This document shows positions 34,957-43,281 of a stretch of DNA of 64,000 bases, piece after piece. The translations under genes and the position numbers were made by a program. The DNA lies in the IMG/VR virus record IMGVR_UViG_3300042511_000631, positions 32,519 through 96,518 of that record; one strand, 5' to 3'. The stretch comes from a virus. How positions within the stretch are numbered: position 1 is the stretch's first letter; each line of letters starts with the position of its first letter. A model generated the notes under the pieces. That model saw only the letters and a program-made list of their open reading frames with translations, was not told where the DNA came from and did no database searches.

Positions 34957-35373
34957 ATGGCAAGAGACAGAGCTCGCGACACCTCACGGGTGTATCAAAA
35001 CCCCATTAGCCATGTAAATGTGCTGCCTAATGAGCAAGAGGCATCCCCTGATGACGGTACTATGGGCTACGGTAGTTCACTTAATTTTAAGAAAAACCCA
35101 AAAGATAAATCTTTTTCAGACGCTAAGGGAGAGGTTCACTTCAGAACCGCCGCACGTCATGAGTGGCAGGAAGCTAAGGTTCGCTTACGGGGCGCTAAAG
35201 GTTCTTCCGGCGAAGACCACGAAACAGCTAACTCAGCACGCCAAGACGCATACAATGACGCTAGTTCAAAAGCCGTAAATAACCGCAAAGAAATTACTAA
35301 AAAGGGCGCAGAAGAAGTTGAACGCGGAAATAAAGTCCGTGGAAAAGCTCCGGTTGTCAAAGTAAAAAGCTAA
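34957..35373 (+). CDS. Small basic protein with DRARD N-terminal tag
   Basis: The 138-residue product starts MARDRARDTSRVYQNP. A basic, disordered or helical body with FRTAARHEWQEAKVRLRGAK and KAPVVKVKS at the end follows. It is the last gene before an apparent leaderless promoter at 35381. Possible nucleoid or virion protein; not recognised. Confidence 0.6.
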   Translation: MARDRARDTSRVYQNPISHVNVLPNEQEASPDDGTMGYGSSLNFKKNPKDKSFSDAKGEVHFRTAARHEWQEAKVRLRGAKGSSGEDHETANSARQDAYNDASSKAVNNRKEITKKGAEEVERGNKVRGKAPVVKVKS

Positions 35374-35380
35374 TTTATGC

Positions 35381-35386
35381 TAGGAT
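35381..35386 (+). promoter_or_regulatory. Candidate -10 box of a leaderless promoter
   Basis: TAGGAT lies 6 nt before the ATG at 35393, and there is no ribosome-binding site in the 19-base gap, so a leaderless mRNA is likely. No convincing -35 is seen. Confidence 0.45.
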
Positions 35387-35392
35387 CTGCCC

Positions 35393-35956
35393 ATGGCAAA
35401 TCCAATTGACGACCTAGAGCCCGATCGTATTAACCTGCTTATCTGTAAGCAGTGTAAAGATATTAAAGAAGTCCCTTATTGGAAGGGCGGCAAAGTTGTT
35501 AACGCCTCCGAAGGTAAGTATGACCAAACTGATAACCCTTGGCTAGAGAGCGCTATTGGTAAATGTGGGCCAGACGGACACTACGGCATCCTCACAGATT
35601 GTTTAACTGTTGCGTGGATGGGTAATCCAAAGCTTAAAGAAGAAATCCTAGATCGTATTAAGAAACAAATTCTAGGTGGCGGTTCATCCGGCCTAGATAT
35701 TCTGGGTACAAACTTCTACGCAGTTAAAGACACTTATTCCGCGGATGCTATGTCATGTTGGAAAATTCATAACAGTCCTAAAGGACAATGCCCAGATTAC
35801 AAGAGTGACCGTAAAGAATTAAAACCTGATACAGCTAAAGAGCGTAAAGATATTGGGTTGACTGCAACAAAAACTAAAATTCATTTATGTGATTTCTGCC
35901 CAGTTAAAATGTATAACCAAAAGCGTGCTTATGAGGCCAGAGGTTTGTATAACTAA
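35393..35956 (+). CDS. Unknown cysteine-containing protein
   Basis: The 187-residue product has INLLICKQCKDIKEVPYWKG at the N-terminus and IHLCDFCPVKMYN near the C-terminus. Additional cysteines sit in KCGPDGHYG, TDCLTV, SCWKIHN and QCPDYK. The layout suggests a zinc or Fe-S protein. No family recognised; it shares a base with the next gene. Confidence 0.6.
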   Translation: MANPIDDLEPDRINLLICKQCKDIKEVPYWKGGKVVNASEGKYDQTDNPWLESAIGKCGPDGHYGILTDCLTVAWMGNPKLKEEILDRIKKQILGGGSSGLDILGTNFYAVKDTYSADAMSCWKIHNSPKGQCPDYKSDRKELKPDTAKERKDIGLTATKTKIHLCDFCPVKMYNQKRAYEARGLYN

Positions 35957-36219
35957 TGGAAACCACCGCATTCATTGTAGTTTTGCGTCAAGACGGGTCT
36001 TACTACGCCACGGTTGACTTATCCACAGCCATCGAGGTAGAGCGGGATGCCACCCGATCTGAGATAAAACGCGGATGTTCGGACATTTTGGACATTATTA
36101 ACCAATCTGACATGGCAAGAATGGCAGCTGACCTAGTAATACAGGCTATTACACCCCCAGAACCCGAAACTATTTCAGGTTCAATCCGCGAAGCCCTAGA
36201 TGAGCGCGGTATACTGTAA
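35956..36219 (+). CDS. Unknown small protein
   Basis: The 87-residue product reads TAFIVVLRQDGSYYATVDLS followed by a helical half (RSEIKRGCSDILDIINQSDM). It looks like a small alpha/beta phage accessory protein. Not recognised. Confidence 0.6.
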   Translation: METTAFIVVLRQDGSYYATVDLSTAIEVERDATRSEIKRGCSDILDIINQSDMARMAADLVIQAITPPEPETISGSIREALDERGIL

Positions 36220-36242
36220 CTACACAGTGAAGGGTGGCCGTT

Positions 36243-36461
36243 ATGGCGTTCATCGAAATGACATGCACTTGCATGGCATCTTTTCAAGCAGAAGTAGAAG
36301 AGAACGAAACGCTAGCCGTGATGTGGGCGCAACAATTTGTTGGTGCGCACCAAGCGTGCGGTTATATGACAAAGATAGTCACTGACGCACCAGAGAAGCA
36401 TCGTAAATTTGAGTTCGAAACTGATGTTATGTACAAAGAACGCAAGGAAAAAGAACTATAA
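36243..36461 (+). CDS. Unknown small protein
   Basis: The ATG at 36243 with GAAGGGTGG upstream is preferred to GTG 36234. The 72-residue product has FIEMTCTCMASFQAEVEENE and FVGAHQACGYMTKIV, with a charged end. Two Cys near the start might bind metal. Confidence 0.55.
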   Translation: MAFIEMTCTCMASFQAEVEENETLAVMWAQQFVGAHQACGYMTKIVTDAPEKHRKFEFETDVMYKERKEKEL

Positions 36462-36462
36462 T
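36457..36462 (+). promoter_or_regulatory. Consensus -10 box, leaderless
   Basis: A perfect TATAAT lies 6 nt upstream of the ATG at 36469, within the end of the previous gene. With no ribosome-binding site in the gap, the transcript probably begins at the ATG. Confidence 0.6.
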
Positions 36463-36468
36463 AACTAA

Positions 36469-37398
36469 ATGAACTTCTATGATGCGTTAGTTGCACAAGC
36501 GCAACCAGTGTCATTAGAACCATCGGAAACTTCTTTTTTTAGCCCAACCAGCGCCGGATTAGATCCTAGATTATTTAGGACTGGGTCGCTAATACCAACA
36601 GTTAGAGCTTCTATATTGCGTATTTTATTTGAACATTTAAAGAACCATTATTATAACCCTGAAGCTTACGTTCACGTTTGGCTTGCCGGATCGGGTGTTT
36701 CTTACCAGTGGACAGCTGCCCGCAGCCCAGCAGATTTAGATTGTTTAATTGGTGTTAACTATTTAGCGTTCCGCCAAACAAATCCAGATCAAAAAGGTTT
36801 AAGCGATCAAGAGATTGCTAGTATGTTTAACGAAGACTTTCAAGCGTTAAACAAAGAAACCAGCAGCTTCCTTGACGTGTTTGAGCTAACGTTTTATGTA
36901 AACGTACAATCAGATATTAGAAAGATTAAACCTTACGCAGCCTATTCAGTAACCAACGACGACTGGACAGTTCAGCCGGAGTTGCGGGGGCCGATTATTA
37001 ATAAAATGTGGGATCGCAAAGTATCCTCAGATACGTCATTAGCTACTGAGATCCTTTCCCGCTATTCAAAAGCATTGAGTGATATCCATGCCGCTACTAC
37101 TGATACAGCTCGACGCAACGCGGAAGCTACGTTAAAGTTAGCGGTAGATCAAGCTACAGGTTTATATGAGGATATCCACAGAGGGCGCAAATACGCGTTT
37201 AGTTCTAGCGGTCAAGGCTACTCCGATATCCATAATTATCGTTGGCAATCTGGAAAAGCTGCCGGAACTATCCAAGCACTTCGCAAAGTAAAAGACGTCG
37301 GCGAAGCCGGAAAGAAAAGCTTTGAAACAGCTACTTATGGCATGGAATTGCCTGATGCTGGTACTTTAGTTCGTCGCGCTTTACAAGCTCGCAAGTAA
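36469..37398 (+). CDS. Nucleotidyltransferase-like protein
   Basis: The 309-residue product has a helix (RASILRILFEHLKNHYY), then HVWLAGSGVSYQWTA and SPADLDCLIGVN. This reads as the GS-x(n)-DxD core of nucleotidyltransferases, followed by a strand FELTFYVNV. The C-terminal part is helical and Ala/Arg-rich. Substrate unknown. It has a consensus leaderless -10 and neighbours a HAD-like and a TIM-barrel protein, so a small metabolic or RNA-modifying set is possible. Confidence 0.5.
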   Translation: MNFYDALVAQAQPVSLEPSETSFFSPTSAGLDPRLFRTGSLIPTVRASILRILFEHLKNHYYNPEAYVHVWLAGSGVSYQWTAARSPADLDCLIGVNYLAFRQTNPDQKGLSDQEIASMFNEDFQALNKETSSFLDVFELTFYVNVQSDIRKIKPYAAYSVTNDDWTVQPELRGPIINKMWDRKVSSDTSLATEILSRYSKALSDIHAATTDTARRNAEATLKLAVDQATGLYEDIHRGRKYAFSSSGQGYSDIHNYRWQSGKAAGTIQALRKVKDVGEAGKKSFETATYGMELPDAGTLVRRALQARK

Positions 37399-37407
37399 AA
37401 AAAGTGA

Positions 37408-37413
37408 TAGTGT
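37408..37413 (+). promoter_or_regulatory. Candidate -10 box, leaderless
   Basis: TAGTGT lies 6 nt upstream of the ATG at 37420 with no ribosome-binding site between. This is the same geometry as at 36457 and 35381. Confidence 0.4.
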
Positions 37414-37419
37414 TCCGCC

Positions 37420-37878
37420 ATGGCCGTGTTAATGTTTTTAGATGGTGTAATGCGCAATCAACAAGGTTCGCCAATTCCTAATGGTGTGTTGTTATATCAC
37501 ATCTTAAAAGAAAAAAATAAAATATTATTACTTGTTGAAGACAAAGACAAAGCAGACACGTGGCTGCGCCAACACAAAATAAATAAGCTTGACGATCTAA
37601 TTGATTTTAATATCCCTATGCCAGGTGATGATCCAGAGTTCCGTCAAGTTGAGTACGTGCGCTCGCAAGGCCCAGTTGATTATGTAATTACCTCCGACCC
37701 AGCTTTAATTAAAAAACTGTTAGGGATCGGTGTAACTGTATTAGGGTTTATGAACCCTATTTATATTAGGGAAGAGTTTCGGCCAGATAGCAAAGTCGGT
37801 ATTAAAAAGTGGGCGGATATTGTTGATGAGCTAGCCCGCCAACAAGACGCCTTCCTATCGGATCCCCGCGTAGAGTGA
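37420..37878 (+). CDS. HAD-like protein, possibly without catalytic nucleophile
   Basis: The 152-residue product begins AVLMFLDGVMRNQQGSPIP, recalling the HAD motif hhDxDGV with the first Asp replaced by Phe. ILLLVEDKDKADTWL and DYVITSDPALIKKLLGIG fit later strands of a Rossmann fold. If HAD-like it may be inactive or a binding protein. The call is tentative; the next gene overlaps by 4 bases. Confidence 0.4.
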   Translation: MAVLMFLDGVMRNQQGSPIPNGVLLYHILKEKNKILLLVEDKDKADTWLRQHKINKLDDLIDFNIPMPGDDPEFRQVEYVRSQGPVDYVITSDPALIKKLLGIGVTVLGFMNPIYIREEFRPDSKVGIKKWADIVDELARQQDAFLSDPRVE

Positions 37879-39344
37879 AGATCATTTACCTAGGGGCGGA
37901 AGTCCCAAGTAATCGTGTACTACTAGAATCCACTACAGCTAACCATGTAGGCGTTAGCTTCTGGCGGTTAGTTAAGCGAGGGTTACCAAAGAAGAGTGAC
38001 TACATGCTTGACAACTACTTTGCCAAAGACTGCTATATTTATGTTCACCCCGGCATTCCTAAAAACTTAGTCCTATCGGCCTCCGAGGTTGAAGACTTTG
38101 CGGTTATGTACGAGCACTTTGTAGCTAACAACATTGACCGCCTTACTGTAGTTACCGAGATCAACGGCCCACATATCAATCCCGTATTTGTAGAGTCTCA
38201 GCGCCGTACGGTGTGGCATGAGATCCCGCCAGGCAAGTTTCAACCTGTATGGGGACAGCAAACTGGGCTGCGGGGGTTACAAACCCTTGTGGATAAGTAT
38301 TTAGACGTTGCTATCCCCGGAGATGCTATAGAGTCTGATTCTCAGCTTGCTATGGCTACTAGAGCTCACGCTATCCAGCATGGCACTAGGTTCCACGCCC
38401 TAGGCTGCGCCAAGCCTGACAACCTGCGGCAAGTCAAGGTTGAAACAGCTAGCACCTTGTCATGGATGTCACCTATGCTTCATGGCGAAACTATTATTTG
38501 GGATGGCAGCCGACTGGTACGCTACCCAAAGAAGATGAAAGATCAAGCGCGGTCACGGTACAAGCATGTATATGAAAAAGCCGGACTCGACGCAGATAAG
38601 ATTCTAGAAGATGATGCCCAAGAGGTATGTCGACTAGCAGTATGGTCATATGAACAGCTTGAAGTGAGGATAAATAAGATGATCAATAACCCAGATGACG
38701 AGCTCTTATATGATAATAGCGAGTGGAGTGAAGGGGAGCAAAAGGGGGAAACTACCCCTGCCCATGCTGATAACAGGGGTATCCAGATGCGGAAACTTAT
38801 ACCCCGCGAACCCGAAGAAATGGGCAATTTACCAGTCTTCGGATACGAGGATAAGACCGAGGTTGACAACGATGGAGTCATTAAAGATGTCACCGTTGTT
38901 CACTCCCAAAAGGCTAGTTTACGAGCTTGCGATACCTGCTTTGTAGCTGCTAACTGCCCTGCTTTTAAACCTCAAAGTGTCTGTGCTTTCAAGCTTCCAA
39001 TCGAGGTAAAGACCAAAGATCAGCTCAAGAGTTTGATCAACGCAGTCATTGAAATGCAGGGTCAACGCATTGCTTTTATGCGTTTTGCTGAGGAAATGAA
39101 CGGTGGATACGCAGATCCAAACCTTTCACAAGAGATGGATCGCTTGTTTGAAATGCTAAAAGATACCAAGCAACTAGACGATTCACGTGAGTTTATTCGC
39201 ATGACCGTAGAGCGACAAGGCTCCTCTGGTGTGCTAAGTTCTATCTTCGGGGACAAGGCAAATGTCCTTAAAGAACTTCCCGACGGAGGGCTAAATGAAG
39301 CTCAAACCACCGAGATTATCAGGCAATCTTTAGAGGATAAGTAG
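37875..39344 (+). CDS. TIM-barrel protein resembling tRNA-guanine transglycosylase-like enzymes, with four-Cys domain
   Basis: The 489-residue product (GTG start) opens with KIIYLGAEVPSNRVLLES. The N-terminal ~230 residues look like a TIM barrel: RLTVVTEINGP, FQPVWGQQTGLRGLQTLV, then FHALGCAKPDNLRQ and ETASTLSWMSP. That late pattern recalls TGT/DpdA-like barrels. The C-terminal half has CDTCFVAANCPAFKP plus SVCAF, a possible metal cluster, and ends helical. The enzyme activity is inferred only; no 7-deazaguanine synthesis genes are in the window. Confidence 0.45.
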   Translation: MKIIYLGAEVPSNRVLLESTTANHVGVSFWRLVKRGLPKKSDYMLDNYFAKDCYIYVHPGIPKNLVLSASEVEDFAVMYEHFVANNIDRLTVVTEINGPHINPVFVESQRRTVWHEIPPGKFQPVWGQQTGLRGLQTLVDKYLDVAIPGDAIESDSQLAMATRAHAIQHGTRFHALGCAKPDNLRQVKVETASTLSWMSPMLHGETIIWDGSRLVRYPKKMKDQARSRYKHVYEKAGLDADKILEDDAQEVCRLAVWSYEQLEVRINKMINNPDDELLYDNSEWSEGEQKGETTPAHADNRGIQMRKLIPREPEEMGNLPVFGYEDKTEVDNDGVIKDVTVVHSQKASLRACDTCFVAANCPAFKPQSVCAFKLPIEVKTKDQLKSLINAVIEMQGQRIAFMRFAEEMNGGYADPNLSQEMDRLFEMLKDTKQLDDSREFIRMTVERQGSSGVLSSIFGDKANVLKELPDGGLNEAQTTEIIRQSLEDK

Positions 39345-39456
39345 TTTCTTCTTATCATATAAGAGAGCACTAGCATGGCACGGAACAGCATAAGGCTCGA
39401 ACTTAGCTGAGTAAGTAGTTAAACTAATAAACCATCCACAAAATAAGGGAGAAGCC
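39345..39456 (+). promoter_or_regulatory. Leader region of the ribonucleotide reductase gene
   Basis: The 112-base gap has a CTTA...TAAG mini-hairpin, AT-rich sequence and AAGGGA 8 nt before the ATG. I looked for a cobalamin riboswitch because the enzyme uses B12, but the conserved B12 box is not visible. Confidence 0.3.
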
Positions 39457-41481
39457 ATGGCATTATCGTTTCGTTTAGCCGATGAATTTGTTGGCAGTTA
39501 CAAAGAAAAGAAAGTCCCTTGGGGCTATCAAGATGCCGCTGGAAACTCGGTTGGAGAGATTACCTTCCTTCGCACCTACTCCCGTTTGAAGGAAGACGGA
39601 ACTAAAGAAACTTGGGTTGACGTGTGTGAGCGTGTTATCAACGGCATGTACTCAATCCAGAAAGACCACGCTAAAAGCCAGCGTTTACCTTGGAATGACT
39701 CCAAGGCTCAGTCCTCAGCTAAAGAGGCCTTCGACCGCCTGTTTAACTTGAAGTGGACTCCGCCGGGTCGCGGGTTATGGGTTATGGGTACTCCGCTTGT
39801 TAATGAGCAGAAGAACTCAGCTGCCCTACAGAACTGTTCATTTGTGTCAACTGACGCCATGACCAAGCTCAACCCAGCCAAGCCATTTGCTTTCTTAATG
39901 GAAGCGTCTATGCTAGGGGTGGGCGTCGGGTTTGACGACAAGGGCGCGGACAAAGACTTCATGATCTATGAGCCTAAGCTGCCGCCGGTCACTATTGTTA
40001 TTCCAGATACCCGCGAAGGCTGGGTAGAATCTGTATCAACACTGATCAATTCGTATCTAAAGCCAGAACAGCCAGTCTATGAGTTTGACTACTCAGAGAT
40101 TCGGCCAGCTGGCGCACTTATTAAAACTTTCGGCGGTACTGCTGCCGGACATGAACCATTGGAGAAACTACATGAGTACATTCGAGGAATCTTTGCTGGA
40201 CGAGCTGGTGAAAAGCTTATTCGGAGGGATATTGCAGACATTGGAAACCTTATTGGGGTCTGTGTCGTTAGTGGAAACGTACGTCGCTCAGCAGAACTGC
40301 TAATGGGGCGTCTGGATGACCCAGACTTCCTAAATCTAAAGAACGCTGCGGTATATCCAGAGCGTAACTCCTACGACCCAAAGAATCCGGGTTGGGCATG
40401 GATGAGTAATAACAGCGTTGAAGTTTGTGTAGGAGATGATATGACTCATATCGTTGACAGCATAGCTTTGAACGGTGAGCCCGGTGTAATTTGGATGGAC
40501 GTGACTCGCAAGTATGGTCGCCTCATTGATCCACCTAACAATAAAGACTGGCGAGCTGCCGGTTACAACCCATGCGCGGAACAATCCCTTGAAAGCTTTG
40601 AGTGTTGTACTTTGGTAGAAACTTATCTCAATCGCCATGAAAACTTAGAAGACTTTAAGCGCACTCTCAAGTTTGCTTATCTCTACGCAAAGACTGTAAC
40701 TCTTCTCCCAACTCACTGGGAAGAAACTAACGCAATCATGCAGCGCAATCGTCGTATCGGAACTTCTATGTCCGGTATTGCTAACTTTGCTGATCGCGTA
40801 GGACTACCAACTCTTCGTGAGTGGATGAACGCGGGTTATGAAAAGATCCAAGCTTACGATAAGTCATACTCAGAGTGGCTAGGTATTCGTGAATCAATTA
40901 AGACTACAACTGTAAAGCCTTCCGGCACTGTGTCTATCCTTGCCGGTGAATCTCCTGGTGTTCATTGGACTCCAGGTGGAGAATACTTCATGCGAGCTAT
41001 TCGTTTTGCTAATGAAGATCCTATGCTTCCATTGTTTAAAGCTTCGGGTTATGTTGTTGAGCCGGCCAGTGAATCTCCTGACACTACAAGCGTGGTGTTC
41101 TTCCCAATTAGATCTCTTGCTCTCCGTTCAGAGAAAGACGTATCTATCTGGGAGAAAGCTGACTTAGCAGCTCTAGCTCAGCACTATTGGTCTGACAACT
41201 CTGTATCTGTAACCGTATCATTCGACGCGGAAAAGGAAAAGGAAACTGTAGGCCGTGTACTACATATGGTAGACGGAAAGCTAAAGACAATCTCTTTCCT
41301 ACCTATGGGCAATCATGTCTATCCTCAAATGCCATACACGCAAACAACTAAAGAAATCTACGATGAATACGCTATGACTCTCTTGCCTATTGACTTTACC
41401 GACGTGTACGCCGGTATGGCAGCTGACGCAATTGGTGAAAAGTATTGTTCAACTGACTTCTGTGAAGTACCTAAGCCATAA
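39457..41481 (+). CDS. Adenosylcobalamin-dependent (class II) ribonucleoside-triphosphate reductase
   Basis: The 674-residue product matches the monomeric class II reductase: VCERVINGMYSIQKDH, WTPPGRGLWVMGTPLV, AALQNCSFVST, SMLGVGVGFD, NPCAEQSLESFECCTLVETY (active-site Cys and Glu), RNRRIGTSMSGIA, TTVKPSGTVSILAG. A C-terminal Cys pair in YCSTDFCEV follows. It makes dNTPs from NTPs using B12, independent of oxygen. It pairs functionally with the dNMP kinase. A strong terminator follows. Confidence 0.92.
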   Translation: MALSFRLADEFVGSYKEKKVPWGYQDAAGNSVGEITFLRTYSRLKEDGTKETWVDVCERVINGMYSIQKDHAKSQRLPWNDSKAQSSAKEAFDRLFNLKWTPPGRGLWVMGTPLVNEQKNSAALQNCSFVSTDAMTKLNPAKPFAFLMEASMLGVGVGFDDKGADKDFMIYEPKLPPVTIVIPDTREGWVESVSTLINSYLKPEQPVYEFDYSEIRPAGALIKTFGGTAAGHEPLEKLHEYIRGIFAGRAGEKLIRRDIADIGNLIGVCVVSGNVRRSAELLMGRLDDPDFLNLKNAAVYPERNSYDPKNPGWAWMSNNSVEVCVGDDMTHIVDSIALNGEPGVIWMDVTRKYGRLIDPPNNKDWRAAGYNPCAEQSLESFECCTLVETYLNRHENLEDFKRTLKFAYLYAKTVTLLPTHWEETNAIMQRNRRIGTSMSGIANFADRVGLPTLREWMNAGYEKIQAYDKSYSEWLGIRESIKTTTVKPSGTVSILAGESPGVHWTPGGEYFMRAIRFANEDPMLPLFKASGYVVEPASESPDTTSVVFFPIRSLALRSEKDVSIWEKADLAALAQHYWSDNSVSVTVSFDAEKEKETVGRVLHMVDGKLKTISFLPMGNHVYPQMPYTQTTKEIYDEYAMTLLPIDFTDVYAGMAADAIGEKYCSTDFCEVPKP

Positions 41482-41491
41482 AAGTAAAAGC

Positions 41492-41527
41492 GAAAAGCCC
41501 CCGGTATGAACTTCCGGGGGCTTTTCT
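41492..41527 (+). terminator. Intrinsic terminator after ribonucleotide reductase
   Basis: AAAAGCCCCCGG (41493-41504) pairs with CCGGGGGCTTTT (41513-41524), followed by CTATT. The stem is A-rich upstream and T-rich downstream, so it can work in both directions at this convergent boundary. Confidence 0.9.
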
Positions 41528-41530
41528 ATT

Positions 41531-41613
41531 GGTAAGCGCAGATCTAGCTACGAGTGATAGGACTCGATCATGACTAGCCTTAGCAGGAAAGGTTGAAGCT
41601 TTAACGCTTACCA
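41531..41613 (+). ncRNA. Candidate structured RNA, tRNA-like closing stem
   Basis: GGTAAGCG (41531-41538) pairs perfectly with CGCTTACC (41605-41612), closing 66 bases. Inside are CGAGT/ACTCG (41551-41566), CCTT/AAGG with a 7-nt loop (41579-41592 region) and GTTGA/TTAAC. The 82-nt size and closed multiloop resemble a tRNA, but there is no canonical T-loop or anticodon arm. It lies in a coding gap between convergent genes. Strand is uncertain. Confidence 0.4.
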
Positions 41614-41627
41614 ACTGTGACTAAACT

Positions 41628-41783
41628 TTAGTTACTAGGTCGAAATCCAAACTCTTCGTCATCATCCTCTTCGTGATCGTGAACGTGCTCTTCATCGTCT
41701 TCATCGTCTTCAAGGGCTGGGATAAAGTTTGGATCATTCGTCGGTGTCCAATCAGGGTTCGGTATAATCTCTTGCGGGGTCAC
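41628..41783 (-). CDS. Small highly acidic protein (GTG start)
   Basis: The 51-residue product begins VTPQEIIPNPDWTPTNDPNF and ends with a long Asp/Glu/His run and EFGFRPSN. It overlaps the upstream gene stop by 4 bases (GTGA), supporting coupling. DNA-mimic behaviour is possible for such acidity but is only a guess. Confidence 0.55.
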   Translation of the reverse strand: MTPQEIIPNPDWTPTNDPNFIPALEDDEDDEEHVHDHEEDDDEEFGFRPSN

Positions 41784-42064
41784 ACTTCTACCTTAAACAC
41801 TACATCGCCATTAAAGTAAACTGGCTTATCTTTGAGATCTCTCTCTGTATTAGCGGCCATTTTAATACTCTTCTTAGGTGTGTGCTCTAGCACCATAGCC
41901 TTGAGCCAACGCTTTCCAGCTGAGGCATTTGACCATGCGGCATATCCAGCGTTGACTGGTCGATCAAAATCAGATCGAGTTATTACAAACTCAGCGATCC
42001 ACGCACCACCTTGTTCGGTGTTCTTGCGTAGCTCTCCGTTAAAATTAGCGTTTACTTTAGCCAT
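41780..42064 (-). CDS. Unknown small protein
   Basis: The ATG at 42064 with GAGGAG upstream is chosen over an in-frame ATG at 42076. The 94-residue product has AWIAEFVITRSDFDRPVNAG and GKRWLKAMVLEHTPKKS, ending in beta strands. Similar short beta proteins are seen in phages, but I do not recognise the family. Confidence 0.6.
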   Translation of the reverse strand: MAKVNANFNGELRKNTEQGGAWIAEFVITRSDFDRPVNAGYAAWSNASAGKRWLKAMVLEHTPKKSIKMAANTERDLKDKPVYFNGDVVFKVEV

Positions 42065-42245
42065 TGATCTCCTCAATTCTGACTTCCGCGAGGGTGTTCT
42101 CGAAGTCGTCTTTAATCCATTTGTGAATCATATCTCTTGCGTCTTCTTCTGTAAAATCTTCAGCTGGATAGTCTTCGGCGAAGTCGTTCATTACATCTTC
42201 GATCTTGTATTCCACCGTCGCGGTGGCTCGGATCATCGTACACAT
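42057..42245 (-). CDS. Unknown small acidic protein
   Basis: The 62-residue product reads MIRATATVEYKIEDVMNDFA, then DFTEEDARDMIHKWIKDDFE. It overlaps its neighbours by 8 bases and 1 base, in an operon. Not recognised. Confidence 0.6.
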   Translation of the reverse strand: MCTMIRATATVEYKIEDVMNDFAEDYPAEDFTEEDARDMIHKWIKDDFENTLAEVRIEEING

Positions 42246-42592
42246 TATAGGTACCCATCTCTTCGATCAGACTCATGGGTTCTACCTTCATGCCACCAAC
42301 CTACTATGACATCGGTAAGGATATCGACGAACTCAGCCTTCTTATCCTCTTTAATGAAGTCGTACTGTAGCAGCAATCTTTTGGCCTGTTTCCTAGCATT
42401 AGCGTATATGTTTTTTGCGGTAATCTGATTAGCATAGTTAAGTGAAGGTGGAATTAGCTCTCTTAACCTACGCGCTTCAGCAATTTTAGCGGCACGCTCA
42501 GCTTCTTGCTCAGGCGTACGCGCCGGTCGACCGGTCATCTCGTTGCGCCAAGCGTCTAGCACATTGTTTAGCGACTTTACTTGGTCACTCAT
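42245..42592 (-). CDS. Unknown helical protein
   Basis: The 115-residue product is helical with RTPEQEAERAAKIAEARRLR and KNIYANARKQAKRLLLQYDF, ending WWHEGRTHESDRRD. Shares a base with the next gene. Function unknown. Confidence 0.6.
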   Translation of the reverse strand: MSDQVKSLNNVLDAWRNEMTGRPARTPEQEAERAAKIAEARRLRELIPPSLNYANQITAKNIYANARKQAKRLLLQYDFIKEDKKAEFVDILTDVIVGWWHEGRTHESDRRDGYL

Positions 42593-42901
42593 TTATTTCA
42601 CTAACACTTGAATATCGCGGTATTTGACATCAAAGTATAGATCTCTCTCTACTCCCTCTTCATCTTTGTAGAATACTTCTATTCCGAGGGCATTTATTCT
42701 TACGCCGGTTACTTTATAACTTGCGTCGCCAAGGTGGTATTTTTCATGGGTATTGACACTTACGATGAAAGCTTCATGACTTTCATATAAATTACCGTCA
42801 ATCTCTAAAATACTACTATCGTTGTACGGGCGGCCTTCTGGTAATGGCATTGAGTCATCCCAAAGGTCGATTATGTTTGGATCGGTTTCGGTCTTTATCA
42901 T
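42593..42901 (-). CDS. Unknown small beta-rich protein
   Basis: The ATG at 42901, preceded by AAGGAAAC, is preferred over the ATG at 42931 because TATAAA at 42939-42934 would start transcription downstream of 42931. The ~102-residue product has NIIDLWDDSMPLPEGRPYND, YKVTGVRINALGIEVFYKDE and ends DIQVLVK. Confidence 0.55.
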   Translation of the reverse strand: MIKTETDPNIIDLWDDSMPLPEGRPYNDSSILEIDGNLYESHEAFIVSVNTHEKYHLGDASYKVTGVRINALGIEVFYKDEEGVERDLYFDVKYRDIQVLVK

Positions 42902-42966
42902 TTGTTTCCTTAGTTTGTGTTGGTTTGGCATATTTTATACACGATTACCGGCTACTCGCCAGTAAC

Positions 42967-43074
42967 TTAATCTAGGGTTAAACCTTTGTCTAACCAGTTA
43001 GCTAGGCAGACTGGGCAGCCTAACGCGGTCTTGCTCTCTTCCGGATACTCATGGCCTTGATCGCAGGTAATCAT
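42967..43074 (-). CDS. Miniature zinc-binding protein
   Basis: The 35-residue product is MITCDQGHEYPEESK followed by LGCPVCLANWLDKG. C-H-C-C ligands fit a tiny zinc ribbon. The ATG directly abuts the upstream stop at 43075, consistent with the tight packing here. Confidence 0.5.
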   Translation of the reverse strand: MITCDQGHEYPEESKTALGCPVCLANWLDKGLTLD

Positions 43075-43281
43075 TTACTCTTCCCAGCAGTCCACGCATG
43101 AGTTCATGAGCTTAATGCTCTCTACTTCATTGAGCGTAGCTAAGCCCACCTCTAACCTGCCCACGCCACTTGGGTCGCGGGGGTCGGGTAGCCTCTCCCA
43201 TGCGCAGAATCTACATACAGCTAACACGCTTAGGTCACGCTTAGGGCGACTTGTAATAGGTATTACATTCTCATAATCCAC
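43075..43281 (-). CDS. Small zinc-ribbon protein (GTG start)
   Basis: The GTG at 43281, with AGAGG about 9 nt upstream, is preferred to a far upstream ATG at 43347 inside the previous gene. The 68-residue product has VLAVCRFCAWERLPDPRD and ends SCVDCWEE, two CxxC pairs. Overlap with the upstream gene is 11 bases. Confidence 0.6.
   Translation of the reverse strand: MDYENVIPITSRPKRDLSVLAVCRFCAWERLPDPRDPSGVGRLEVGLATLNEVESIKLMNSCVDCWEE

Noticed and set aside
39345-39456. Cobalamin riboswitch before the ribonucleotide reductase
   Set aside because: No B12-box-like sequence or large multi-helix leader could be recognised in 112 bases.
41531-41613. Canonical tRNA gene
   Set aside because: The closing stem is right, but no T-loop of the TTCRA type and no 7-nt anticodon loop on a 5-bp stem are present; kept only as a structured-RNA candidate.
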